From a virus, in IMG/VR virus record IMGVR_UViG_3300031952_000063, positions 1-37,393 of that record: a stretch of 37,393 bases of DNA; one strand, 5' to 3'. The notes under the pieces are model-generated. The model ran no database searches, had not been told where the DNA came from, and was given only the letters and a program-made list of their open reading frames with translations. The first letter of the stretch is position 1. The number at the start of each line of letters is the position of its first letter. Below are positions 28,432 to 36,387 of the stretch, one piece after another. The position numbers and the translations under genes were made by a program.

Positions 28432-30141
28432 ATGCAGTTCCAACTACCTACAAATCTACAAACTGAATTGATTGCGTATGATCCACAGCTCAAGGCTTTG
28501 GCTCGTACTCAAAAACAATCAACGACTAAGAAATCTAAATACCCACTGGGTAATCCTGTTGATCTCATCCCTAATGAAATCATTACAGCAGAAAGAGTAC
28601 AAGATGCCATTGATGCAATCAACAAGGCACCAGCCCCTGGCCGTTACCGCGAGTTCACTAAGGTAACATCGACAGGTACAATAACCCATGCAGTTCTTTA
28701 CCACTACGAACAAGTATGGTACGCAGCATGGCTGCCACCCAAGGACAAAGAAGCTGACTATATCTATGGCTATACCTACGCATACAAAGATACAGCTACC
28801 GTACGCAAGTTATTGCCACGTGCTTTAAACATGGCAAAAGATGATTGTGTAAACAAACCATCTGGTAGATGTACGTTTGTTACTTATACACAACAAGTAA
28901 CTAAACAAGATGTGATCAATGGAAAAAATACACGTAATTGGAATATGCCAAGCATGCATCGATACGCGCAAAAATCACAGCGTATGTATGAACCTATTGA
29001 TCGTCTTGAAAAACAAATCGAAATGTCTATACCTCAATGGAAAGACTCTACAAATATATTTGAACGCATCAAAACTACATGTATTGCGGAAGTGCTTACA
29101 CGTGATTTCAATACTGAATACTGGAAAGACATAAACAAATCCAAGTGGTTGCCTTCTGTTGATATTATCTTTAGCTTTATTAACAACCAAGATGTACACA
29201 GTTCATACAACGTATTCTTTGAAGATCTCTATGGCTATAAAAGTATCTTACACATATTAGATACACCATATTTCCGTAAGTGGATACAAAACAAATGCAA
29301 TGAATCTATAGAATCATTTAACAATCCGGATACTGATACAAGAATGTCAATTACACAACCATGGCTTATGATCTTTCATCTGTGTAAGCAGATCAAAACC
29401 GTACATAATATCTGGGGTAATGCATGTCCTCTTGATTACTATCAAACAAACCTCAATGCGTTACTCAGTGTTAGTTATAACTCTAGTTACAGTAAAGATT
29501 ACGCTTATCCGTGGCTAGTTAAACATATGCCTGTCGCTTCATTCTTTGCACTAGTAAATAAATTTTACGAGACAAAGAAAGACAACACTCAAACTTATTA
29601 TTTCACAAACAGAATTGGAATATATCAATATCCTTTTAGAGAACTAGAAGATACATTGTCAATGGTTGAAACAATCCTCAAAGACAAAGGAGAACTAGCG
29701 CCACCAAAACGCTGGCGTATTACTGAGTTCCATGACTATGTACAAGCAGAAGCTTGGAAGATAACTAATGTAAATCAAAGGCTACCACAAGACCTATTCC
29801 CTGTACCAGTCAAGGTTCAACATAATGAACAGAACTGGACATTCATTCAACCTATTGACACACACCAACTTGCAGCTTGGGGTCAAGCCGTACGCAATTG
29901 CGTCGGCAATGCCACAGGTTATGCAGAAGGTGTACGCAAGAAACAACACTTTATTGTTCTATGCATGATCAACAACCAACCACAGTTCACAGTCCAACTT
30001 AAAGTAAGTATGGGCATGATGACCGTCGATCAGATCGCTGGTGTCTCCAATGCCAGGCTAACGGATGAGCAACGTGAGTCCTATACGCAAGTATTTGGAC
30101 AAGCCTTGCAACAACGTGAGGAAGTGCTAGCATCTGCCTAG
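28432..30141 (+). CDS. PcfJ-like protein (569 aa)
   Basis: The C-terminal ~120 residues carry the PcfJ-type domain: DTHQLAAWGQAVRNCVGNAT (the 'HCVG..Y' region), then VRKKQHFIVLCMINNQPQFT, followed by MTVDQIAGVSNARL. The N-terminal 450 residues are long, aromatic-rich and without a motif I know. PcfJ was first named in conjugative plasmids and occurs in phages, with no established reaction. It is one of the largest early genes, starts behind pseudoknot copy c, and is followed by a hairpin. Function unknown; the conserved Cys-Val-Gly-Asn-Ala region may be the active or binding site. Confidence 0.78.
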   Translation: MQFQLPTNLQTELIAYDPQLKALARTQKQSTTKKSKYPLGNPVDLIPNEIITAERVQDAIDAINKAPAPGRYREFTKVTSTGTITHAVLYHYEQVWYAAWLPPKDKEADYIYGYTYAYKDTATVRKLLPRALNMAKDDCVNKPSGRCTFVTYTQQVTKQDVINGKNTRNWNMPSMHRYAQKSQRMYEPIDRLEKQIEMSIPQWKDSTNIFERIKTTCIAEVLTRDFNTEYWKDINKSKWLPSVDIIFSFINNQDVHSSYNVFFEDLYGYKSILHILDTPYFRKWIQNKCNESIESFNNPDTDTRMSITQPWLMIFHLCKQIKTVHNIWGNACPLDYYQTNLNALLSVSYNSSYSKDYAYPWLVKHMPVASFFALVNKFYETKKDNTQTYYFTNRIGIYQYPFRELEDTLSMVETILKDKGELAPPKRWRITEFHDYVQAEAWKITNVNQRLPQDLFPVPVKVQHNEQNWTFIQPIDTHQLAAWGQAVRNCVGNATGYAEGVRKKQHFIVLCMINNQPQFTVQLKVSMGMMTVDQIAGVSNARLTDEQRESYTQVFGQALQQREEVLASA

Positions 30142-30154
30142 CTCGCACAGCTTG

Positions 30155-30182
30155 CCGGTCCTATTCTCGTAAGTAGGGCCGG
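30155..30182 (+). promoter_or_regulatory. Hairpin after the PcfJ-like gene
   Basis: CCGGTCCTA/TAGGGCCGG, 9 bp with one G-T pair and a 10-nt loop. It has no T-tract, so it is more likely a stabilising or processing hairpin, 8 nt before ATG 30191. Confidence 0.55.
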
Positions 30183-30190
30183 TACCACCT

Positions 30191-30418
30191 ATGACTGAAC
30201 ACACCGACGAACAACTCCTAGCCATGGTAATGGCAAACCTAGGAGAGTATATGCACGATCATTCACCACACTATGTATTGATAGAAGAAGATCCACGTAA
30301 CGAAGATGACTTTGATACGTGGAGTTATGGTACAGAACCATTACCTTACGACCACACTTGGCGTTCTACATCAGTCGATGTAGATGTAAGCCCAAGCAAT
30401 GGAGATGTGGCGGAATAG
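30191..30418 (+). CDS. Hypothetical acidic early protein (75 aa)
   Basis: MTEHTDEQLLAMVMANLGEY, then an acidic end (SVDVDVSPSNGDVAE). The final 18 nt (30401..30418) are also the 5' end of the tRNA-Leu. Cleavage of the tRNA 5' end would remove the stop codon from this mRNA. No family recognised. Confidence 0.7.
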   Translation: MTEHTDEQLLAMVMANLGEYMHDHSPHYVLIEEDPRNEDDFDTWSYGTEPLPYDHTWRSTSVDVDVSPSNGDVAE

Positions 30419-30486
30419 GTAGACGCTACGCACTTAAAATGCGTTGACCTTTGGTCGTATCGGTTCGATCCCGATCATCTCTACCA
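30401..30486 (+). tRNA. tRNA-Leu(UAA)
   Basis: An 86-nt class II tRNA. Acceptor stem GGAGATG pairs with CATCTCT (one G-T pair). Anticodon loop CTTAAAA holds the TAA anticodon within the ACGCA/TGCGT stem. There is a long variable arm GACC-TTT-GGTC, a T-arm with GGTTCGATCCC, discriminator A and an encoded CCA. It decodes UUA leucine codons, which an A/T-rich phage in a GC-richer host may need. Its 5' end overlaps the upstream gene. Confidence 0.93.
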
Positions 30487-30516
30487 ACCAACTTCATGTT
30501 ACCTTCAACCAACACA

Positions 30517-30879
30517 ATGACATTCCTTGCTGCCTTCAAGCATCTTATCCCTAACTTCCACGCATACTCAGATGATGAGCGCCGTTACAACATCGGTGCT
30601 ACCTGGACTGCAGCTGATGGATTGCAGGACTATCACAATCTTGAGATGCGCTACGTGCGTAACTCAGAACAACTTGCCCTCCAAGGGCAGCCACAACCTG
30701 ATGGCTCATGGAAGTATGTCGAACCTAATGGGTGCGTACATACCATGACTGCAGAGCGAGCGCAGGCATTCATGCAACAAACACATGAGCATGCCAACAT
30801 CATGTGCACAATGCTCGACCGCTTGCGTGAGGCTGGTCTCATGGACAACATCGTTGACACTGAGGCACAAGCAGCCTAA
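30517..30879 (+). CDS. Hypothetical early protein (120 aa)
   Basis: I chose ATG 30517 (MTFLAAFKHLIPNFHAYSDD), because the preceding CTTCAACCAACACA looks like the leaders of the other early genes. ATG 30496 is in frame. The body has WTAADGLQDYHNLEMRYVRN and a helical Met/Cys C-terminus. Followed by a strong terminator. No family recognised. Confidence 0.7.
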   Translation: MTFLAAFKHLIPNFHAYSDDERRYNIGATWTAADGLQDYHNLEMRYVRNSEQLALQGQPQPDGSWKYVEPNGCVHTMTAERAQAFMQQTHEHANIMCTMLDRLREAGLMDNIVDTEAQAA

Positions 30880-30901
30880 GTTCTTAGACAAATCTCTTTA
30901 T

Positions 30902-30928
30902 CCCCTTGTGTAAAAGCAAGGGGCTTTT
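30902..30928 (+). terminator. Rho-independent terminator
   Basis: CCCCTTG/CAAGGGG with an 8-nt loop, then CTTTT, 22 nt after the upstream stop. The text GGCTTTTAYTTAACTAAT follows and is repeated at 30962, where it leads into the next start codon. Confidence 0.8.
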
Positions 30929-30978
30929 ACTTAACTAATCCAACTACTTGTGTTAAACAAAAGGCTTTTATTTAACTA

Positions 30979-31317
30979 ATGCAACCACAAAACCCAAACA
31001 TTAAAATCAATCTTGATCTTGTTGATGACGTTATTGATCGGATACCAGAGTGGACATGGTCTGTTGTTAAAGATCGCTTAGTCACAGACTTAGTAGATGC
31101 CATGACAACTACAATACTTGAATGTCTTACTGGTGATCCAGGAGGTGATGATCGTGCCCAAGAAATTCTTGATAATTACTATGCATCACCTGACAGAAAC
31201 AAGGATTTAATTGTTGATTCATTTCGAATCATTGGAGAAGAACAAACTTTGTATTCACTTGACTCTCTTCAACTAGATAGAATTACTGAACCTACTGAAC
31301 CTACTGACAATGAATGA
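30979..31317 (+). CDS. Hypothetical acidic early protein (112 aa)
   Basis: MQPQNPNIKINLDLVDDVID, helical and acidic with LVDAMTTTILECLTGDPGGD and an acidic TEPTEPTDNE tail. Overlaps the next gene by 8 nt. The A/T-rich codons contrast with the GC-rich gene at 31486. No family recognised. Confidence 0.7.
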   Translation: MQPQNPNIKINLDLVDDVIDRIPEWTWSVVKDRLVTDLVDAMTTTILECLTGDPGGDDRAQEILDNYYASPDRNKDLIVDSFRIIGEEQTLYSLDSLQLDRITEPTEPTDNE

Positions 31318-31489
31318 TCTTACACAAAAACAACAGGGTTTACTTAAACAGTATTGCCACGCTCATACAGCGTGGCTTATGGCGGCCACTGGCGAAGACG
31401 ATGCTGAAGCTGGTACCGCCTATATGACCACCCTTAACGCCTGCCTAGACGCCGGCTTCGACCCATTTCACTACCCACAACCGCAATGA
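31310..31489 (+). CDS. Small hypothetical protein (59 aa)
   Basis: MNDLTQKQQGLLKQYCHAHT, then AWLMAATGEDDAEAGTAYMT and DAGFDPFHYPQPQ. Overlaps both neighbours (8 nt and ATGA), which supports it as a coupled gene. No family recognised. Confidence 0.7.
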   Translation: MNDLTQKQQGLLKQYCHAHTAWLMAATGEDDAEAGTAYMTTLNACLDAGFDPFHYPQPQ

Positions 31490-31911
31490 CACAAACACAC
31501 CCAATCACCCCACCATCAGAGCTAGTGAAGCAGTGGGAAATAAATGCCACTCTCAACCGCAAGGCTGCGTCTTTGTGGACCACTGCTTTCGCCGCCGAAG
31601 CCGCTCAATGGGGCGCCGACCAAGAGCTGGAGGCGTGTTGTGAATGGGTGGATTGGAAGTGGTCGGGAATCAGAAGCAGGGATCTTCGCGCCGCCCGCCG
31701 CCCGCTGGGGGCAGCCATGACTCAGCTCTCTTCCGCCGCGCAGGAAATCATGGTTGCTGCCACCAACGGCAACTTTAATGTTGTAAACGATCCGGTTTAC
31801 AAGCAGTGCATTGCCGCCGCCCTGCGGGCTGCTGCTGACAGTATCAATCACGCCACTTCTGCTCATACGCTACACGCCATTGCCGACGAGCTAGAGGCCC
31901 TCAATGACTAA
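31486..31911 (+). CDS. Cyanophage-type WGADQELEACCEW protein (141 aa)
   Basis: PPSELVKQWEINATLNRKAA, then AAQWGADQELEACCEWVDWK, then an Ala-rich helical part ending LHAIADELEALND. From memory, PPSELVxQW plus WGxDQELEACCEW is a frequent module in phages of Synechococcus and Prochlorococcus. Its function is not known to me. It is distinctly GC-rich with Ala/Arg-rich codons, unlike its neighbours, so it was probably acquired recently. This is the main sequence hint for a cyanobacterial host. Confidence 0.75.
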   Translation: MTQTHPITPPSELVKQWEINATLNRKAASLWTTAFAAEAAQWGADQELEACCEWVDWKWSGIRSRDLRAARRPLGAAMTQLSSAAQEIMVAATNGNFNVVNDPVYKQCIAAALRAAADSINHATSAHTLHAIADELEALND

Positions 31912-31938
31912 CCCCCGCCATCGAAGTGACCACCACTA

Positions 31939-32139
31939 ATGCTTAACACACGACCAACATTACAATCAACACTTAATTACATGACACTATCTAATGACAA
32001 GATGTCACTTCACCTTGAAGTAGACAGAGATACATTCTGGAAACTAACAACACTTGCAGCCACTGACCAACAACATATAGAAGAATGGCTCGAAGCTTGT
32101 CTTCCTGGGTTGGTTGATTCATTACTTTTAAATAAATAG
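31939..32139 (+). CDS. Hypothetical early protein (66 aa)
   Basis: MLNTRPTLQSTLNYMTLSND then MSLHLEVDRDTFWKLTTLAA and a helical end. ATG 31981 is an in-frame alternative that gives a more compact domain. It precedes the zinc-ribbon gene by 3 nt. No family recognised. Confidence 0.65.
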   Translation: MLNTRPTLQSTLNYMTLSNDKMSLHLEVDRDTFWKLTTLAATDQQHIEEWLEACLPGLVDSLLLNK

Positions 32140-32142
32140 ATA

Positions 32143-32490
32143 ATGAACTGTAGGTACTGCAACTCAACCAACACACGTGTCACTGTTACTGAACAACATC
32201 CCAATGAAACGAGACGTTACTGCAGGTGTCTTGACTGCAAGGCTCACTACAAAACCATAGAGACATACGCGGTATCAAAACGTGGTGCACTACCAGGGGT
32301 AAGGCAACATGAGAACTGCCGTGTTAAAGGTGAGCAAGTTGGTACTGCTGTACTAACAGAGACAAACGTTCTAGAAATTAGAAGACTTGCCTCTGACAAT
32401 CAAACGTATGTCCAAATTGCTAAACGATTTGGCATACACAAAGACACCGTCTACCGCATCGTCAAACGCAAACGTTGGTCCCATGTCTAA
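32143..32490 (+). CDS. Zinc-ribbon plus helix-turn-helix protein 1
   Basis: 115 aa. Residues 1-40 form an NrdR-like zinc ribbon: C3xxC6, then C29xxC32 with the RYCRCLDCKAHYKTIETY pattern. Residues ~75-115 are a helix-turn-helix (YVQIAKRFGIHKDTVYRIVK), ending KRKRW. This is the layout of a DNA-binding regulator; NrdR itself has an ATP-cone instead, so this is not a true NrdR. Probable transcription regulator or nuclease-derived DNA-binding protein. A related protein is encoded at 32788. Confidence 0.78.
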   Translation: MNCRYCNSTNTRVTVTEQHPNETRRYCRCLDCKAHYKTIETYAVSKRGALPGVRQHENCRVKGEQVGTAVLTETNVLEIRRLASDNQTYVQIAKRFGIHKDTVYRIVKRKRWSHV

Positions 32491-32785
32491 AAAACAATCC
32501 ACTCCTAAGTTCCAGATCGGTGACCGTGTCGCCGAGAAACCAAAGCCTCGTGCAATTTATGCAAAGACTGCTGCAACAATTGAACGTATCAAGCCGTACA
32601 CAGCTCAACGGTATGGTACAGTACTTGACACTGTGTACCAAAGTACCAGGGGTAAAGCTTCTGTGCCTTACGTCAAGATCATATGGGATGGTACTCAAAC
32701 ACCAGTCACCCATGCACAGTGTCGCATCTGTTTAGAAAAAGATTTAACAGCAGTAACCATTGATTACTTCAACGCAAGAGACTAA
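32483..32785 (+). CDS. Hypothetical basic early protein (100 aa)
   Basis: I chose ATG 32483 (MSKKQSTPKFQIGDRVAEKP), which overlaps the zinc-ribbon gene by 8 nt. A small beta-barrel feel: FQIGDRV, RYGTVLDTVYQST, VPYVKIIWDG, like a KOW/SH3-type RNA- or protein-binding fold. C-terminus has CRICLEKDL. The SH3-like reading is my inference. Confidence 0.7.
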   Translation: MSKKQSTPKFQIGDRVAEKPKPRAIYAKTAATIERIKPYTAQRYGTVLDTVYQSTRGKASVPYVKIIWDGTQTPVTHAQCRICLEKDLTAVTIDYFNARD

Positions 32786-32787
32786 CT

Positions 32788-33129
32788 ATGCATTGTGTTA
32801 ATTGTAAAAAGTTTGATGCTCGTATTGTTGAGTCTCGACTACGTTTAAACGGTACACGCTACAGACGATACGCATGTAACAACTGTCCACATCGTTGGAC
32901 AGTGAACCAATCAAACGCAGCTAAGCCACGGCCAAGGTTGCCTAATACAGGTTACAAAGCACAGCAAGTTAATCGTAAGTTAACTAATATGGAAGTGGCT
33001 GAGATCATAATGTCACCCCTTACCAATAGGGAGTTGGCTTGTGTTTATCCTGTATCACATCAGTCAATTCAAAAGATACAAACAGGAAAAACATATCGTG
33101 AAGTATATCTTGTACTAAAGGAACACTAA
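32788..33129 (+). CDS. Zinc-ribbon plus helix-turn-helix protein 2
   Basis: 113 aa. The zinc ribbon has C3xxC6 and C30xxC33 with ARIVESRLRLNGTRYRRYAC, which closely follows the NrdR ribbon ('.R.v.sR......rRrR.C..C'). A C-terminal helix-turn-helix-like part (EVAEIIMSPLTNRELACVYP then SHQSIQKIQTGKTYREV) follows. Same plan as the protein at 32143 but well diverged. Likely a DNA-binding regulator. Confidence 0.76.
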   Translation: MHCVNCKKFDARIVESRLRLNGTRYRRYACNNCPHRWTVNQSNAAKPRPRLPNTGYKAQQVNRKLTNMEVAEIIMSPLTNRELACVYPVSHQSIQKIQTGKTYREVYLVLKEH

Positions 33130-33130
33130 G

Positions 33131-33445
33131 ATGAATACTGTATTGCGCCACAAAAAAACACAAATGCGAGAAGTTGAAATGTCAAAGAAAGAAAAATCTT
33201 TCCATCCTTTTATTGAAAATGTATCTCGTGCAATAAGCGACTGGCATTCAGAGCGTGATTGGTTTTTTCAAACTGATCGAGCCATCCGTACCATTGATGC
33301 TATTGCCGTAGAGCTAAACAAGGAAGGATACAAAGAAGCTGCCAAGTATTTACGCAGAGTACTTAATAGCAATGAAGCCAAAGCTAAGTCGCCAGACTTG
33401 GTTGAAGCTGTAGAAGAAACAAAGTTTAGTGCTTTGTACTTTTGA
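33131..33445 (+). CDS. Hypothetical early helical protein (104 aa)
   Basis: MNTVLRHKKTQMREVEMSKK then a helical domain (FIENVSRAISDWHSERDWFF, KEGYKEAAKYLRRVLNSN). ATG 33179 (MSKKEKS) is an in-frame alternative. It ends the three-gene unit before pseudoknot copy d. No family recognised. Confidence 0.7.
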   Translation: MNTVLRHKKTQMREVEMSKKEKSFHPFIENVSRAISDWHSERDWFFQTDRAIRTIDAIAVELNKEGYKEAAKYLRRVLNSNEAKAKSPDLVEAVEETKFSALYF

Positions 33446-33450
33446 TTATC

Positions 33451-33478
33451 CGTCCTGAGTATGACGTTAAACTACTCA
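33451..33478 (+). ncRNA. H-type pseudoknot element, copy d
   Basis: Stem 1 CGTC/GACG (33451..33454 with 33463..33466) and stem 2 TGAGTA/TACTCA (33456..33461 with 33473..33478), joined by TTAAAC. A separate hairpin AGATAAG/CTTATCT (33487..33505) follows before ATG 33531. Confidence 0.75.
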
Positions 33479-33530
33479 AATATTACAGATAAGCAAAACT
33501 TATCTCCCCATTTAACTCAACTTAACCCAC

Positions 33531-34295
33531 ATGAAACTTCTTAAATTCTCCACCGGTAATGCCAAGCTTGGTAAGCGTTTGATCTTCAGCATCCCATCGG
33601 GCTACACTTGCCCAGGTGCTGGTGTATGTAAGACCTTTGCTGACCGTGTCACAGGCAAGATTCTTGACTTGCCACAGTTTAACGGGACTGTAGCAGATGA
33701 GTTTCGTTGCTTTGCAGCAATGTCAGAGACTAGACCTAACGTGCGGGATGCACGTTGGTACAACTGGGACTTACTTAAGGAAGTAATGTATTCATCTGAC
33801 AACCAGACTAGTGCGCTAACCGGGTTGATAGAACTATCTATTGCAGTACAACCGGTTCTTGATCTTTGTAGGATCCATGAGGGAGGTGACTTTTGGACTG
33901 AGCTATACATGAAAGCTTGGCTTAATGCTGCACGTAACCACAGCAACCGTAAGTTCTATGCTTATACCAAGTCTTTGAACATGTGGCTAAACCTTAAGCA
34001 AGACATTCCATCAAACTTTTACCTTACTGCATCAGTAGGGGGTACTCTTGATGCCATGATCCCAGGTAATCTAGATACCTTTAAACGTGTTGCTTATGTT
34101 GTGTATATAGAACAACAAGCGGCTGAACTAGGCCTAGAGATTGACCACGATGATGAGCATTGCTTTGGTGACAAACCATTTGCACTATTAGTCCATAGTT
34201 CCCAGCGGGCAGGTTCACTTGCCTCTCAAGCGTTAACTCAACGCAGGAAGGATGGCATGTGGACTGGGTACAACAAAGCAAAAGTTGCTGCATAA
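33531..34295 (+). CDS. GP88-family protein (254 aa)
   Basis: The N-terminus MKLLKFSTGNAKLGKRLIFS followed by PSGYTCPGAGVCK and a later RCFAAMSE is the signature of the phage GP88 family ('lS.GNaKl...FslPag.TCPGA..C'), with three conserved Cys residues. The family occurs across phages; its reaction is not known to me. A central helical part (LMKAWLNAARNHSNRKFYAY-like) and a Cys/His near residue 215 could make a metal site. It starts behind pseudoknot copy d and stands before DNA polymerase, suggesting a replication-linked role. Confidence 0.82.
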   Translation: MKLLKFSTGNAKLGKRLIFSIPSGYTCPGAGVCKTFADRVTGKILDLPQFNGTVADEFRCFAAMSETRPNVRDARWYNWDLLKEVMYSSDNQTSALTGLIELSIAVQPVLDLCRIHEGGDFWTELYMKAWLNAARNHSNRKFYAYTKSLNMWLNLKQDIPSNFYLTASVGGTLDAMIPGNLDTFKRVAYVVYIEQQAAELGLEIDHDDEHCFGDKPFALLVHSSQRAGSLASQALTQRRKDGMWTGYNKAKVAA

Positions 34296-34307
34296 CCCTT
34301 GCATTTG

Positions 34308-34343
34308 TGTGGAAGGTCTGTAGTATTTACATGATCTTCCACA
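34308..34343 (+). promoter_or_regulatory. 11-bp hairpin enclosing a start codon
   Basis: TGTGGAAGGTC (34308..34318) pairs with GATCTTCCACA (34333..34343) with one G-T pair. The 14-nt loop and first pair include ATG 34331. It would hide this start, or it implies that ATG 34349 is used instead. No T-tract. Confidence 0.55.
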
Positions 34344-34582
34344 TTGTTATGCCCTACGTTATCTTCACAGTTGAAGACAATGTTAATTACTGCATCACTG
34401 CAGATAAAGAAACCATGTCATTCCAATTGATTCTTGTAGAATCGGATTCAGATTTATCACACGTGTTTAGCCATCCTTACCAAAGTGGTGCGTTAAATAT
34501 TCTTCGTTGGATCCAAGCTAATGACCATGCCCTCGCCAGTAAAGACCTCGTCATTTCCGATGAAGGACGATTCAGGCACTAA
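34331..34582 (+). CDS. Hypothetical early protein (83 aa)
   Basis: MIFHIVMPYVIFTVEDNVNY, beta-like with MSFQLILVESDSDLSHVF and an acidic or basic end (VISDEGRFRH). ATG 34349 (MPYVIFTVED) is a good alternative given the hairpin over ATG 34331. Its end overlaps DNA polymerase by 23 to 62 nt depending on the polymerase start. No family recognised. Confidence 0.65.
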   Translation: MIFHIVMPYVIFTVEDNVNYCITADKETMSFQLILVESDSDLSHVFSHPYQSGALNILRWIQANDHALASKDLVISDEGRFRH

Positions 34583-36386
34583 GAAATGGTACGTATTTGA
34601 TTTGGAGACCGACGGTCTGTACAATGAAGTTACAACGATTCACTGTCTGGTCTTACATGATCTCAACAGAGACCAGACTTTTACTTATGGGCCTGACAGC
34701 ATTACTGCTGGTCTTGAGCATCTGGCTACCGCTCATGTTCTAATAGGACAGAACATTTTATTTTTTGACATCCCTGTAATACGTAAGCTGTATCCGTTTT
34801 ATACGTTTGCGGCTGCTCGTATTATTGACACACTCATTACAACACGACTCATCTGGCCCAAGGAAAAACTCTATGACATGGACACAGAACAATATACGCA
34901 GGTTCCACCGAAGCTGCGTGGTTCAGCATCACTCAAGGCATGGGGCTATCGTCTATCAGATTACAAGATTGACTTTAAAGATTTCAAAGAGTACAGCGAA
35001 GAAATGTTGGCATACTGCGTCCAGGATGTTAATGTCACTACGCAATTGTTTAAGCACACGCAAAAACAGTCATGCTCTGAGGCGGCGCTCAAACTGGAAC
35101 ATGATTTTGCTTTGGCAATTGAAAAACAAATTAGGTCAGGTTTTCCTTTTGATGTGGATGCATGTCTTGATTTGGTGGATGATCTCAGAACAAAACAGGC
35201 GACGCTCGAAACTTATCTAAAAGAACTATTCCCACCTAAAAAGATTGAGACAGTATTTATTCCTAAGGTAAACAATACAAGTCGTGGTTATGTCAAGGGC
35301 CAGCCGTTTACTAAAGTCATGCATGAAGAATTTAATCCTGGGTCACGTCAACAGATTGTAGATCGACTGCAAACTAAGTACGGGTGGGTGCCTGAGAAGT
35401 CAACAGAGAAAGGCAATCCTATTTTGGATGATGACGTACTGAGTGCTCTTCCATACCCAGAGGCTAAGCCCTTAGCTGAGTACATGCTGATCAAGAAAAG
35501 GCTTGGTCAGATAGCTGATGGTAACAATGCATGGTTGAAGTTAGTCAATGATGAGACCGGATGCATGCACGGTGATGTAGTAACTAACGGATGTATTACT
35601 GGTAGGTGTGCACACCGCAACCCAAACATGGGGCAGGTTCCCGCTGGTTATTCAGAGTACGGTAAAGAATGCCGTGGATTATTTCATGCACCTGATGGCT
35701 GGACCTTGATTGGTGTAGATGCCAAGGCATTGGAGCTGCGTTGTCTTGCTGGTTACCTTGCCCATTGGGATGGCGGTGAGTATGCACGTGTAGTAACAGA
35801 TGAATCAATTGATATTCATACATACAATCAAGAAATGTTTGGTGTGCCTACCAGGGATATAGCAAAGCGTTTGTTGTATGGCTTGTTGTATGGATGTGGT
35901 GCACTCAAGGCAGGAACAATTATTGATCCGAATGAAAAAAATGAATTGATTCTGCGTGAATTAGGAAGTACGGCAATCAATTCATTTATGAAAGGTATAC
36001 CCGCATTGAAAGAACTTAAGAACAGAATTGCAAATAACATTGCAGCTCGTGGTTACCTTATTGGTTTAGATGGTAGACCACTTTTTTGTAGATCTGATTT
36101 TAAAGGATTGAATGTATTACTGCAAGCATCTGGTGCACTCATAATGAAACAAGTTGTTATTGAACTGCATAACAAAATGTACGACCTTGGTTATTTTTAT
36201 GGGCACGATTGGCAGCAAAACGCTATGATCCATGACGAAATTGAAGTATCTTGTTCTTTAGATATGGTAGATACCTTGACAACCATTGCATTAGAATCCT
36301 TTCCCGCATCGCAACAATTTTTTAACTTCCAATGTTCTATTGAGGGTAATGCTAAAGTTGGCCGCACTTGGTACGAGGTACACTAA
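34521..36386 (+). CDS. Family A (T7/Pol I-type) DNA polymerase with proofreading domain
   Basis: Replicates the phage genome. The 3'-5' exonuclease domain shows FDLETDG (D27, E29), LIGQNILFFD and YCVQDVN. The polymerase domain shows motif A at D400 (VDAKALELR), motif B RDIAKRLLYGLLYGCGA (K449, Y453, as in T7), and motif C HDEIE (D572). In motif A the residue normally Ser (DxSxxE) is Lys. At 621 aa it is shorter than T7 polymerase (about 700). ATG 34527 and 34560 are alternative starts. Its last ~90 nt are repeated downstream of the next gene. Helicase and primase are not in the window. Confidence 0.93.
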   Translation: MTMPSPVKTSSFPMKDDSGTKKWYVFDLETDGLYNEVTTIHCLVLHDLNRDQTFTYGPDSITAGLEHLATAHVLIGQNILFFDIPVIRKLYPFYTFAAARIIDTLITTRLIWPKEKLYDMDTEQYTQVPPKLRGSASLKAWGYRLSDYKIDFKDFKEYSEEMLAYCVQDVNVTTQLFKHTQKQSCSEAALKLEHDFALAIEKQIRSGFPFDVDACLDLVDDLRTKQATLETYLKELFPPKKIETVFIPKVNNTSRGYVKGQPFTKVMHEEFNPGSRQQIVDRLQTKYGWVPEKSTEKGNPILDDDVLSALPYPEAKPLAEYMLIKKRLGQIADGNNAWLKLVNDETGCMHGDVVTNGCITGRCAHRNPNMGQVPAGYSEYGKECRGLFHAPDGWTLIGVDAKALELRCLAGYLAHWDGGEYARVVTDESIDIHTYNQEMFGVPTRDIAKRLLYGLLYGCGALKAGTIIDPNEKNELILRELGSTAINSFMKGIPALKELKNRIANNIAARGYLIGLDGRPLFCRSDFKGLNVLLQASGALIMKQVVIELHNKMYDLGYFYGHDWQQNAMIHDEIEVSCSLDMVDTLTTIALESFPASQQFFNFQCSIEGNAKVGRTWYEVH

Positions 36387-36387
36387 T

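Noticed and set aside
31522-31866. Minus-strand 114-codon frame opposite the GC-rich 31486 gene
   Set aside because: It is antisense in a GC-rich gene, with no other minus-strand gene in the early module.
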